A stretch of DNA of 29,111 nt from a virus: positions 1 to 29,111 of the IMG/VR virus record IMGVR_UViG_3300006917_000105. One strand, 5' to 3'. Positions 7,923 through 14,173 of this stretch are shown here, in pieces (positions within the stretch are counted from its first letter, which is position 1; the number at the start of each line of letters is the position of its first letter). Made by a program: the position numbers and the translations under genes. The notes beneath the pieces are model-generated. The model saw only the letters and a list, made by a program, of their open reading frames with translations. It made no database searches and was not told where the DNA came from.

Positions 7923-10885
7923 TGACCACTTCTGCGGGCGTCAAGAACTACTCAGGCGGGGCAGGCACCCTCTCTGGGGTTCCCAACCTCTCGAATGTGC
8001 CCAACATTGGCGAGATCAGCGCCCAAGACCTCAGCGACTTGACCCAGCAAATCTCGTCCTCGTGGATCGTTGGAAAGCTGTTTCCGAACGAGATACCCGG
8101 CCTAGACAAAGTCAAGAAGGGCTTCGACTCGATAGCGCAGTTCCTCGTGCAATTGCTGGAGATTGTCAATCAGATCCTGCAAGTAGCTAAGGTGTTCGTC
8201 GCCGCCTATGCGAACCCGGTACAGACCCTAGCCAAGGTGCTGATCGACCAGATCAAGGTACTGATCAACGACATCGCGCAGATCGGCGTGTACATCACCT
8301 CTGACGCAGACCTGTTCAAGGACATCGGCTGGCCCTTTGCGCCGCTGCGTGGTGGCTACTACGCCTACGAGCAGCGCATGGTTGCCCGCCTGACGGATAC
8401 GTCTGACCCGACTCGGCCCAACGTGTCGAACCAGACCTACGTTCTGGGCGTGTTCGCCTACGCCTCGGTGGACATCACTGGGGTCTACCAGATGCTCAAG
8501 GGCATCCAACAGCTTTTGGCCCTGTTCTCCTTCAGCCTGCCCGTCAACGCCCTGCCCTCCTGCTCACCGCCCAAGGTGCGCTACGGCTTCGACCCTTACA
8601 ACCTCGTTGCCTCTTTCACGGTGGCGTTTCGCAATGCCTCTAACCCAGTGACGATTGCGAACCTCGAATGGACAATCGACCGCCCACGAGCGGGAAGCCC
8701 TGTGCTGACTGTCCCCCTGCCACCCCCGCAGGGTTTCATTATCGAGGTCTCGACCGTTCTCGGCGGTCTCGCACTTTTCGTTGACCGCCCCTCCTCGACC
8801 AAGGGCGGCAGTGTGTCGGACAAGAGTGGCAACAGCGCCGAGCCGCGTGAGATCGTTATCGCCACGGACAGTGACGATGACCCGGTGATCGTGTACGGCG
8901 GCTTCGATGTGATCGACTGCAAGTCCGAGAATTCCATCTCGACGGCTTACGACACCGCTGGGAACCTCAAGCCCGGAGCCAACTACTACTTCCTCGCTCG
9001 CGTCAGTGACAAGGCGTCGAACGAACTCATCCCCCCCGACAAGCTGCTCAATACCGAGGACGGCACCTATTACCTCCAGCGTAGCTTCAAGCTGTCGCAG
9101 GCCGAGTTGGTGCTTGACCCCACCATCGGCGTTTACCGCTATGCCCTGAACGCCAAGGACATGCCGCACGAGGCATCGTTCGTCCGCAACGGCGACAAGT
9201 TCGATGTAATCGACCTCGGCCAGCCCTCGAACTACTACGTCCGCATCTCGGCCATCTCCGACGAGGCTGACCAGTACCCCATCGGCAACCCGCAGTCGGC
9301 ACTCCAGTACGACCTGACGAATCCCCCCGCGCCTCAAGGGGACGTTATCGTCACGCTGATCAACCAAGCCAAGCCGTCTGTGCAGCGAGGCAAGCCCAGC
9401 CTGCCTGCCCCGCTGGTATTCCCTTCCAAGCAGACAAACGAGTTGCTCTCGTCGCTTCGCTCGGCACTGGCTCTCATCGTGCTGCTGAGGGCTGACCTCA
9501 GCGTGCTGGATTCTAACGGATGGGTGTTTGACCCCACGGTCGAACTCTATCGCAGCACCAAGACGCTGCCTGACATCCTCGCGCACAAGCTGCCCGCTGG
9601 CCCCTACGCACAATCCGTCTTGCCCTTCACAGACGGCCTCGGAACGAACCTAGAGTCGTTCGCCAACACCTTGTTCTCTCAGATGGTGCCCAACAAGGTT
9701 CCCTACTACAACGGCACGACGCAAACGCCCGAGGCGTGGGGGCAAGCCCTGTACGGCGTGATCAGCAATCTGGCCGACCAGCTATACAAGCAGACAGGGA
9801 GCCTGCCTGCCGTCGAGAAGCTGGTATCAGAGAAAACTAAGGAACTCCGCGAGTTGACCTTCACCGAGATCAGCGGGGGCAAAACAGACTTCGATGCGAC
9901 CATCCAGAGTGTTCTGCTGGGCAAGTACAAGGACGGCACGGACTTCACTTACGAAGGCCCCGGCGCAAAGGGCATCGCCTCCTCAACCCATCAGGTGACC
10001 AAGGCCAGTGGTCTTGCCCTCTCCCCCTCCACGCTGAAGTCAAACGATTTTCCTTACCTGTGGCAGGAGACCCCGCGCTACACGCTCCTTGAAAGGCAGA
10101 ATTACGAGAGGGCAAATGCCGACATCAATTCCGCAGGGACGCTCGGGATTGGAGGCTATTCCTCTCCAGAGGCGTACATGGCCGTCTTTGGCTACCGCAA
10201 GGGAACCCAGAAAGAGTTTGGCGTGGGAACTTCGACCACTGTCGAATACCTCCAGCTAGACGAGAAGCCCCCGCAGAAAATCCACTTCCAGAGTGAAGGG
10301 TTTCCCATTGTCTACAGCCTCAACACCTTCGGGTCGGGCTTGGCCGTGCAATACACCCCGATCCGCTCTCTGTTCGATACCACGCTGGGTCGGCAAGTCT
10401 TGGATCAAGCTCAACTTGTGCTGGGCTACGTTGCGGCTCAGGTACAGCAAGGGCCGATCAAGGGCCAGTGGTACGCCCTACGCTTCGGCAACACGTTTGC
10501 AGCGGGTGCCCTCGAACGTGCGCTCCAAGCGTTCAACCAGTACGTCAAAGCGGTCAACAACGCCTTCGCCAGCGCGGTGCGCGTGATCACCGATTACATC
10601 GACTTCTTGCAAGCCCGCATCCGCGAACTGCAACGCTTTATCAACCTGATCAACTACTACATCCAGCAGATCAACCTCATCGTCATCCCGCAACTCGGCC
10701 TCCTAATCACCATCGCCCCCGGCACCCAAGGCACCCTGTCGGCCTTCCTCTCGGCCAAGAACAAGCCCATTGACGGTGCCGTCACCTATGGGGCAGGAGC
10801 GGCGGTTGTCGTGCCCCTGCTGGCAGGAACCAAGTTCATCCTCGACCTCATCATCGCGGCGCAGAAGGCGAACGCAGGAGGCTAG
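7922..10885 (+). CDS. Large virion structural protein (987 aa) with helical ends
   Basis: The ATG overlaps the upstream TAA by one base, and the SD upstream is weak (GTGGGGG), consistent with coupled translation. The sequence shows three zones. Residues about 40-210 are helical and aliphatic (for example VQLLEIVNQILQVAKVFVAA). The middle (about 210-480) is beta-rich, with segments such as YYFLARVSDKA and YYVRISAISDEA that look like fibronectin-III or Ig-type strands. The C-terminus (about 875-987) has amphipathic helices and a hydrophobic, Ala/Val/Ile-rich tail (AAVVVPLLAGTKFILDLIIA). The terminal hydrophobic stretch could be membrane-active or simply packed in an oligomer. A tape-measure role is not favoured, because the middle is beta-rich rather than continuous helix. 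Probably a tail or baseplate-associated virion protein; the family is not recognised. Confidence 0.75.
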   Translation: MTTSAGVKNYSGGAGTLSGVPNLSNVPNIGEISAQDLSDLTQQISSSWIVGKLFPNEIPGLDKVKKGFDSIAQFLVQLLEIVNQILQVAKVFVAAYANPVQTLAKVLIDQIKVLINDIAQIGVYITSDADLFKDIGWPFAPLRGGYYAYEQRMVARLTDTSDPTRPNVSNQTYVLGVFAYASVDITGVYQMLKGIQQLLALFSFSLPVNALPSCSPPKVRYGFDPYNLVASFTVAFRNASNPVTIANLEWTIDRPRAGSPVLTVPLPPPQGFIIEVSTVLGGLALFVDRPSSTKGGSVSDKSGNSAEPREIVIATDSDDDPVIVYGGFDVIDCKSENSISTAYDTAGNLKPGANYYFLARVSDKASNELIPPDKLLNTEDGTYYLQRSFKLSQAELVLDPTIGVYRYALNAKDMPHEASFVRNGDKFDVIDLGQPSNYYVRISAISDEADQYPIGNPQSALQYDLTNPPAPQGDVIVTLINQAKPSVQRGKPSLPAPLVFPSKQTNELLSSLRSALALIVLLRADLSVLDSNGWVFDPTVELYRSTKTLPDILAHKLPAGPYAQSVLPFTDGLGTNLESFANTLFSQMVPNKVPYYNGTTQTPEAWGQALYGVISNLADQLYKQTGSLPAVEKLVSEKTKELRELTFTEISGGKTDFDATIQSVLLGKYKDGTDFTYEGPGAKGIASSTHQVTKASGLALSPSTLKSNDFPYLWQETPRYTLLERQNYERANADINSAGTLGIGGYSSPEAYMAVFGYRKGTQKEFGVGTSTTVEYLQLDEKPPQKIHFQSEGFPIVYSLNTFGSGLAVQYTPIRSLFDTTLGRQVLDQAQLVLGYVAAQVQQGPIKGQWYALRFGNTFAAGALERALQAFNQYVKAVNNAFASAVRVITDYIDFLQARIRELQRFINLINYYIQQINLIVIPQLGLLITIAPGTQGTLSAFLSAKNKPIDGAVTYGAGAAVVVPLLAGTKFILDLIIAAQKANAGG

Positions 10886-10887
10886 AC

Positions 10888-11832
10888 ATGAGTTCCTTTA
10901 GCTTCATGTCCAAGTACCGCACAGGGTATTACCTTGGCGTTCGCTCCTTTTTGCTTCGAGAGCGGCGCAGCGTTCCTGACCGTATCTCGCACATCAACGC
11001 CGAGATTTCCCGCATCGGAGAGGTCGAAGTCGTCTACGACAAGTTGACGAGCGCGGACGGCAGCGTCAGAGCGACCGAGAAGCGCATTGGCTTTTCCGTC
11101 ACACCCGAATCGACGCTAGAGAAACTCCTTCGCGCCTACATCGTGCAAGGGGGTAACCCGCTAGACATCAGCATGTTTCTCATCCCAGACCTCACCGAGG
11201 ACGGCGAGGAGGTCAACGGTGCGACAAGAGAGAACGAGAAGTACCCCTACGGAGGCGTAGCCTACCCGCTGACGACAGAGCAGCACGCGACCAATGACGG
11301 CCCTGCAACAGGCACCCTCTCCGTCGAAACCCAGAAGCAGCAGGAGAAGGGGCCAGCAGAGACATGGGGCGACTACCCCGGCGGCTATCTCAACATCATC
11401 AAGTACCCACCTCGTCGCCTCAGTGGCCGACTCGACCCCGACCAGACGGCAACGCTGAACTCGATGGCCTTCCACGACATCCGCAAATGGGCCAACGCAG
11501 AGATCCGCTACAAGCTGCACGACCTTGAGGCTCGGATCATCAAGCAGTGCGACTTGCGCGAGCAACTCAAGAACGAACTCGAAGTTATGCTCTCGCAGGC
11601 ATGGGGCGGCATCTTCTCTGGCCTCAAGTGGAACGAAGAAACCAACGTCAAGGATCGGCGTGTCTCGGAGTCGCTGGTCGCCCTCGACCGCGAGATGTTC
11701 CTGTTCTCGTCAGAGTACACCCCGTCGGGCAACAACACCTCGCGGATGCTGCCCGACCCCTCGGGGGTCAACGTCAACAAGTGGCGGTATCTCGACGACC
11801 CGACGGAAAACCTGCTCGACCTGATGCCTTAG
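10888..11832 (+). CDS. Hypothetical protein, probable virion-associated (314 aa)
   Basis: The ATG lies 2 nt after the upstream TAG, with a strong SD (GCAGGAGG) inside the end of the upstream gene. The protein is soluble-looking and rich in charged residues. Its N-terminal half includes a basic stretch (FLLRERRSVPDRIS) and a predicted beta-hairpin. The middle is Glu/Gly/Pro-rich and probably loosely structured (about residues 105-170). A helical segment around 190-245 contains KWANAEIRYKLHDLEARI. I recognise no catalytic motif or family. It is the last gene of the left-hand structural block; the first copy of the conserved intergenic element begins directly after its stop. The start and reading frame are secure; the function is unknown. 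Confidence 0.75.
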   Translation: MSSFSFMSKYRTGYYLGVRSFLLRERRSVPDRISHINAEISRIGEVEVVYDKLTSADGSVRATEKRIGFSVTPESTLEKLLRAYIVQGGNPLDISMFLIPDLTEDGEEVNGATRENEKYPYGGVAYPLTTEQHATNDGPATGTLSVETQKQQEKGPAETWGDYPGGYLNIIKYPPRRLSGRLDPDQTATLNSMAFHDIRKWANAEIRYKLHDLEARIIKQCDLREQLKNELEVMLSQAWGGIFSGLKWNEETNVKDRRVSESLVALDREMFLFSSEYTPSGNNTSRMLPDPSGVNVNKWRYLDDPTENLLDLMP

Positions 11833-11834
11833 CG

Positions 11835-11895
11835 GAAAGTCGTTAGCCCAGCCAGCCTCCCGCGTACACAGGGCGAGGAGGCCGGGAGCCTCCCG
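11835..11895 (+). promoter_or_regulatory. Conserved intergenic element, copy 1 (putative promoter plus leader hairpin)
   Basis: Contains GAAA (11835-11838), 3 nt, GTTAGCCC (11842-11849), 11 nt, CGCGTACAC (11861-11869), then 7 nt and a stem-loop GGAGGC / GCCTCC (11877-11882 with 11888-11893, 5-nt loop). The same blocks at the same spacing recur ahead of two other small genes. TTAGCC and TACACA are 16 bp apart, a spacing compatible with -35/-10 boxes, which would place the hairpin at the 5' end of the mRNA. A strong SD (AAAGGAGG, 11897-11904) follows. The arrangement is directly visible; the promoter function is inferred. Confidence 0.6.
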
Positions 11896-11908
11896 CAAAG
11901 GAGGCCGA

Positions 11909-12196
11909 ATGGAAACTGTCGCCTACATCAAGACCCTCGCCAACGACCCCGCCTACGCCTACATGGCGGTCACGGAGGTCGAGGTCGAAGCCGCTCTCGC
12001 GAAGATCGCCGCCAACGGCGAGGAAGCCTCCGTCGAGAACGTGTTCTGGACTATCCTCCTCGGCATCCGCACCCCCGCTGAACCCCTCAACCCCACTTGG
12101 GCCGACGCCCCCCTCCACAAGCAGATCGCTGCCGCGATGGGCATGGACGACGGCGAGGCCGAGATGTTCTACCTCGGACTCGGTATCGAGGACTAA
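11909..12196 (+). CDS. Small hypothetical phage protein (95 aa)
   Basis: ATG with a near-perfect SD (AAAGGAGG, 5 nt upstream-proximal spacing) just downstream of element copy 1. The product is acidic and alanine-rich and predicted mostly helical: METVAYIKTLAND at the N-terminus, an AEVE-type helix, an aliphatic core (VFWTILLGI, about residues 46-54) and an acidic end (GIED). Codons end strongly in C or G (GCC, CTC, ATC, AAC), more consistently than in the giant structural genes, which suggests high expression or a different history. First gene of the seven-gene cassette. No family or function is recognised. Confidence 0.75.
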   Translation: METVAYIKTLANDPAYAYMAVTEVEVEAALAKIAANGEEASVENVFWTILLGIRTPAEPLNPTWADAPLHKQIAAAMGMDDGEAEMFYLGLGIED

Positions 12197-12226
12197 AACC
12201 ACCCCCAAAGCGCAAGGAGTGCCGCC

Positions 12227-12403
12227 ATGTTTACCAAAGGTCAGATCGTCAAGGGCAAAGTCATGGGCGTGTTCATCGTCATTGGCCACAAGGTGGTCGG
12301 CGGCGAACCGATGGTCGTAGTCAAGGCCGTCAACCCCGACAACCACAGCGAGGTCGGTCGCGGTCAGTTCTGCCTGCCCGCCGACAAGCTCGTTGCCCTC
12401 TAA
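12227..12403 (+). CDS. Very small hypothetical protein, possible SH3/KOW-like barrel (58 aa)
   Basis: An ATG with SD CAAGGAG (about 12213-12219) opens a 58-codon frame ending in TAA. The sequence begins MFTKGQIVKGKVMGVFIVIG and then alternates valine-rich strands with Gly/Asn/Asp turns, ending in LPADKLVAL. The lead motif (KGQIVKGKV...G.F.V) and the strand pattern resemble small SH3- or KOW-like barrels, and I believe similar small 'KGQ.V.G' proteins occur in phages, though this cannot be checked here. It follows the 95-residue gene by 30 nt with no copy of the conserved element between them, so the two are probably co-transcribed. Function unknown. Confidence 0.65.
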   Translation: MFTKGQIVKGKVMGVFIVIGHKVVGGEPMVVVKAVNPDNHSEVGRGQFCLPADKLVAL

Positions 12404-12439
12404 GGATTACCTACAACGTCTCGCTCTAGGAGGAAAACC

Positions 12440-12772
12440 ATGCAATACCGCAACGGACAACTCATCGTCATGCAACCCGACGCCTTTGTGTTCAAGGTCG
12501 AGGACGACAACCCCTTGCCCATACCTCAGCAGTCCGACGAACTGCTTGCCATCCTCGAAGTAGGCATGTGCTGGCCCTCCGTCCAAACCGCCTTCGGGAT
12601 CATCTGCCAAGCGTTGATCCATCAAGGTGCCCCCAACGTGGACAACATCGACTGGGCCATCTGCTCGCCTGTCCACCTGTTCGAGGGCGAAGTCATCAGC
12701 GACAAGCCGCCTACCGTCTACCTTGTCCGTCTCGATCAGGTGCTGGGGGTGACGGATGCGACCCCCAATTGA
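12440..12772 (+). CDS. Small hypothetical phage protein (110 aa)
   Basis: ATG preceded by a strong SD (TAGGAGG, about 12428-12434). The product starts with a short beta-strand segment (MQYRNGQLIVMQPDAFVFKV), followed by a Pro/Asp linker and a hydrophobic, cysteine-containing central region (about 33-60, with CWPSV and IICQALI) and ends with beta-like VYLVRLDQV. No membrane segment, signal or known motif is evident. Its TGA stop overlaps the start of the second conserved intergenic element (the GAAA block begins within TTGAAA at 12769-12774), so the element is packed against the gene end. Function unknown. Confidence 0.75.
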   Translation: MQYRNGQLIVMQPDAFVFKVEDDNPLPIPQQSDELLAILEVGMCWPSVQTAFGIICQALIHQGAPNVDNIDWAICSPVHLFEGEVISDKPPTVYLVRLDQVLGVTDATPN

Positions 12773-12834
12773 AACCTGTTAGCCCGGCTCCTCTGCCGCG
12801 TACACCACATGAGAGGGGGCGAGAGACAGCCCCC
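12771..12834 (+). promoter_or_regulatory. Conserved intergenic element, copy 2 (putative promoter plus leader hairpin)
   Basis: GAAA (12771-12774), 3 nt, GTTAGCCC (12778-12785), 11 nt, CGCGTACAC (12797-12805), 9 nt, then hairpin GGGGGC / GCCCCC (12815-12820 with 12829-12834) closing an 8-nt loop GAGAGACA. Block spacing is identical to copies 1 and 3. The SD AAGGAG (12846-12851) of the next gene follows. There is no T-run after the hairpin, so it is not a standard intrinsic terminator; a 5' leader structure or protein-binding site fits better. Confidence 0.65.
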
Positions 12835-12860
12835 ACCACCTACGCAAGGAGACAGACACC

Positions 12861-13166
12861 ATGAAGGTCACCGCCCACAACTACAGCAACGGCCCTCGCG
12901 GTCTGGAATACAGCGGCTTCCGCGCTGACATGTTTATCGACGGCAAACTCGCCGCTCGCGTCTGGAACGACGGCAACGGTGGCCCCAACGCCTATCAGTG
13001 GATGGGCGACTACGCCAACCACCGTGGCTTCACCCCGCCCAAAGCCGTGCAGGACTGGCTCGACTCCCTGCCGCCTGTGTCCTACCACGGCCACAGCATC
13101 CAACTCGACCTCGACTGCGTGTTCGAGGACGCCATCGACGCCTACCGCGCTGCCCGCGCCAACTAA
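12861..13166 (+). CDS. Small hypothetical phage protein (101 aa)
   Basis: ATG with SD AAGGAG (12846-12851), downstream of element copy 2. The product looks like a compact alpha/beta domain: a beta-rich N-terminal half (KVTAHNYSNG, then FRADMFIDGKLAARVWNDG, which reads as a pair of strands with a conserved-looking aromatic/Asn/Gly turn), a PPKAVQDWLDSLPP helix near residues 56-70, and an acidic helical end (CVFEDAIDAYRAARAN). The strand pair around residues 22-50 would suit a small nucleic-acid- or protein-binding fold, but this is speculative. Codon use is strongly C-ending. It ends 8 nt before element copy 3. Function unknown. Confidence 0.75.
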   Translation: MKVTAHNYSNGPRGLEYSGFRADMFIDGKLAARVWNDGNGGPNAYQWMGDYANHRGFTPPKAVQDWLDSLPPVSYHGHSIQLDLDCVFEDAIDAYRAARAN

Positions 13167-13174
13167 CCCCAATT

Positions 13175-13236
13175 GAAATCTGTTAGCCCTTCCCCCCTCC
13201 CGCGTACACCAGATGTGAGGGGCGATGGACAGCCCC
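13175..13236 (+). promoter_or_regulatory. Conserved intergenic element, copy 3 (putative promoter plus leader hairpin)
   Basis: GAAA (13175-13178), 3 nt, GTTAGCCC (13182-13189), 11 nt, CGCGTACAC (13201-13209), 9 nt, hairpin GGGGC / GCCCC (13219-13223 with 13232-13236) and an 8-nt loop GATGGACA matching the copy-2 loop in pattern GA-N2-GACA. Copies 2 and 3 also share upstream CCCCAATTGAAA, but in copy 2 part of this is the end of the coding sequence. The next gene's SD (GGAGG, about 13243-13247) follows. Confidence 0.65.
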
Positions 13237-13252
13237 CAACACGGAGGACGCT

Positions 13253-13516
13253 ATGGCTGACCGCTTCGACATGCCCCGCCTGATGCGCGAGTTCCTGAAC
13301 GTCGCGCTTCGCACCCGCACCCTCGACAGCGCCGAAATGTGGGTGCTGGCCTGCAACCACGGCACCGACTGGACGGCGATGCGGGAGGTAGTGATGCACT
13401 ACGCCTTCGTCCGTCGCCACTGCGACATCGAGGCTCACCGCGAACTGTGCAAGCTCAACGATGAGTGCTACCGCGTGCTGGTCATGGGCCGCGAACCCAC
13501 CCTGCACTTCGACTAA
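13253..13516 (+). CDS. Small hypothetical phage protein (87 aa)
   Basis: ATG with SD ACGGAGGA just upstream and element copy 3 before that. The product is predicted all-helical: MPRLMREFLNVALR, then SAEMWVLACNHG, then a Arg/His/Cys-rich helix (VVMHYAFVRRHCDIEAHRELCKLNDECYRVL, given here as the region of residues about 46-75). Three cysteines and several histidines lie in the last half; they are not arranged in a clear CxxC zinc-binding pattern. The fold suggests a small helical binding protein. It is followed after 11 nt by the next small gene with its own strong SD, so the two form one unit. Function unknown. Confidence 0.72.
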   Translation: MADRFDMPRLMREFLNVALRTRTLDSAEMWVLACNHGTDWTAMREVVMHYAFVRRHCDIEAHRELCKLNDECYRVLVMGREPTLHFD

Positions 13517-13527
13517 GGAGGTCTAAC

Positions 13528-13698
13528 ATGGCTCGCACCCTCAAGAAGGCTCCCTACCGCCCCTACTCCAAGGAGGACAAGGAACACCGCCACGCGACCC
13601 ACGTCCGCTACCGCGCCAAGGTTCGCAACGTGATGGCTGCGGGCAAGTACGATGACGTGCTGCCCTTCAAGGGCACCAGCGGCTGGGAAACCCACTAG
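13528..13698 (+). CDS. Very small basic protein (56 aa)
   Basis: The ATG at 13528 is preceded by AAGGAGG (about 13515-13521), which overlaps the region just after the upstream stop; an earlier in-frame start at 13465 would overlap the preceding gene without an SD, so I reject it. The product is very basic in its first 40 residues (MARTLKKAPYRPYSKEDKEH, then HATHVRYRAKVRNVMAAGK) and ends with a Gly/Trp-containing tail. The charge suggests RNA, DNA or acidic-protein binding, for example a small host-takeover protein, but no family is recognised. It is tightly linked to the gene on each side (11 and 10 nt gaps). Confidence 0.65.
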   Translation: MARTLKKAPYRPYSKEDKEHRHATHVRYRAKVRNVMAAGKYDDVLPFKGTSGWETH

Positions 13699-13708
13699 GA
13701 GATTAGCC

Positions 13709-14092
13709 ATGAGCCACAACCCCGCTGAGAACCTCTGCATCAGTGACCCCATGTTCACCCCCACCTACGAGCGGATCGTCTGGAAGAACCCCTACAAGGG
13801 CCACTTGATGATCAGCTTCCTCTACACCCCCTCCGCTGAAGCCACTAGCTGGGACGGCGTTCCCGCTGACAGCATGGCAGTAGGCTCAGAGAAAGGCGGC
13901 TGGTTCTACATTGGCCTGCGCCGCACGGGCAAAACGCCTACCCGCATCCCCAACACCAACGGCACCCTTGGCCTGCGCTGCAAAATCCTGTTCAACGCAG
14001 ACCGCGCTGGCGTGGACGGCAACGAAAAGGACATGTGGACTGACGGCTATCTGCTCGATGTGCCCGATCTGCCCTACGTCACCAAGTACTAG
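13709..14092 (+). CDS. Small hypothetical phage protein (127 aa)
   Basis: I chose the ATG at 13709, with SD TAGGAGAT (13696-13703) overlapping the upstream stop; a start at 13652 in the same frame would run into the upstream gene. The product appears beta-rich with many aromatics: an N-terminal helix-turn segment (NPAENLCISDPMFTPTYERI), a WKNPYKGHLMISFLYTP strand pair, a GGWFYIGLRR segment (about residues 64-73) with Arg/Thr/Lys-rich loop, a CKILFNADRAG region and an acidic DVPDLPY end. No recognised motif. It is the last gene of the cassette; the next gene is the gp25-like baseplate protein with an 81-nt gap. Confidence 0.72.
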   Translation: MSHNPAENLCISDPMFTPTYERIVWKNPYKGHLMISFLYTPSAEATSWDGVPADSMAVGSEKGGWFYIGLRRTGKTPTRIPNTNGTLGLRCKILFNADRAGVDGNEKDMWTDGYLLDVPDLPYVTKY

Positions 14093-14173
14093 CACGCCCG
14101 TACTGGCCATGATCGAGGATGCTGTGGCAAACGGTTGCGACCCTATGGTGCTTCTCCTTGCGGGAGGTGCCTC

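Noticed and set aside
7922-10885. 987-residue protein as the tape-measure protein
   Set aside because: Its middle is beta-rich and its helical zones are limited to the ends, unlike the long continuous helices of tape-measure proteins.
12769-12774. TTGAAA as a sigma-70-like -35 box in element copies 2 and 3
   Set aside because: It is absent in copy 1 (only GAAA is shared) and is 26 nt from TACAC, too far for a -35/-10 pair. In copy 2 it overlaps the upstream stop codon.
12815-12834. Leader hairpins as intrinsic terminators
   Set aside because: No T-run follows, and each is followed directly by an SD and gene on the same strand.
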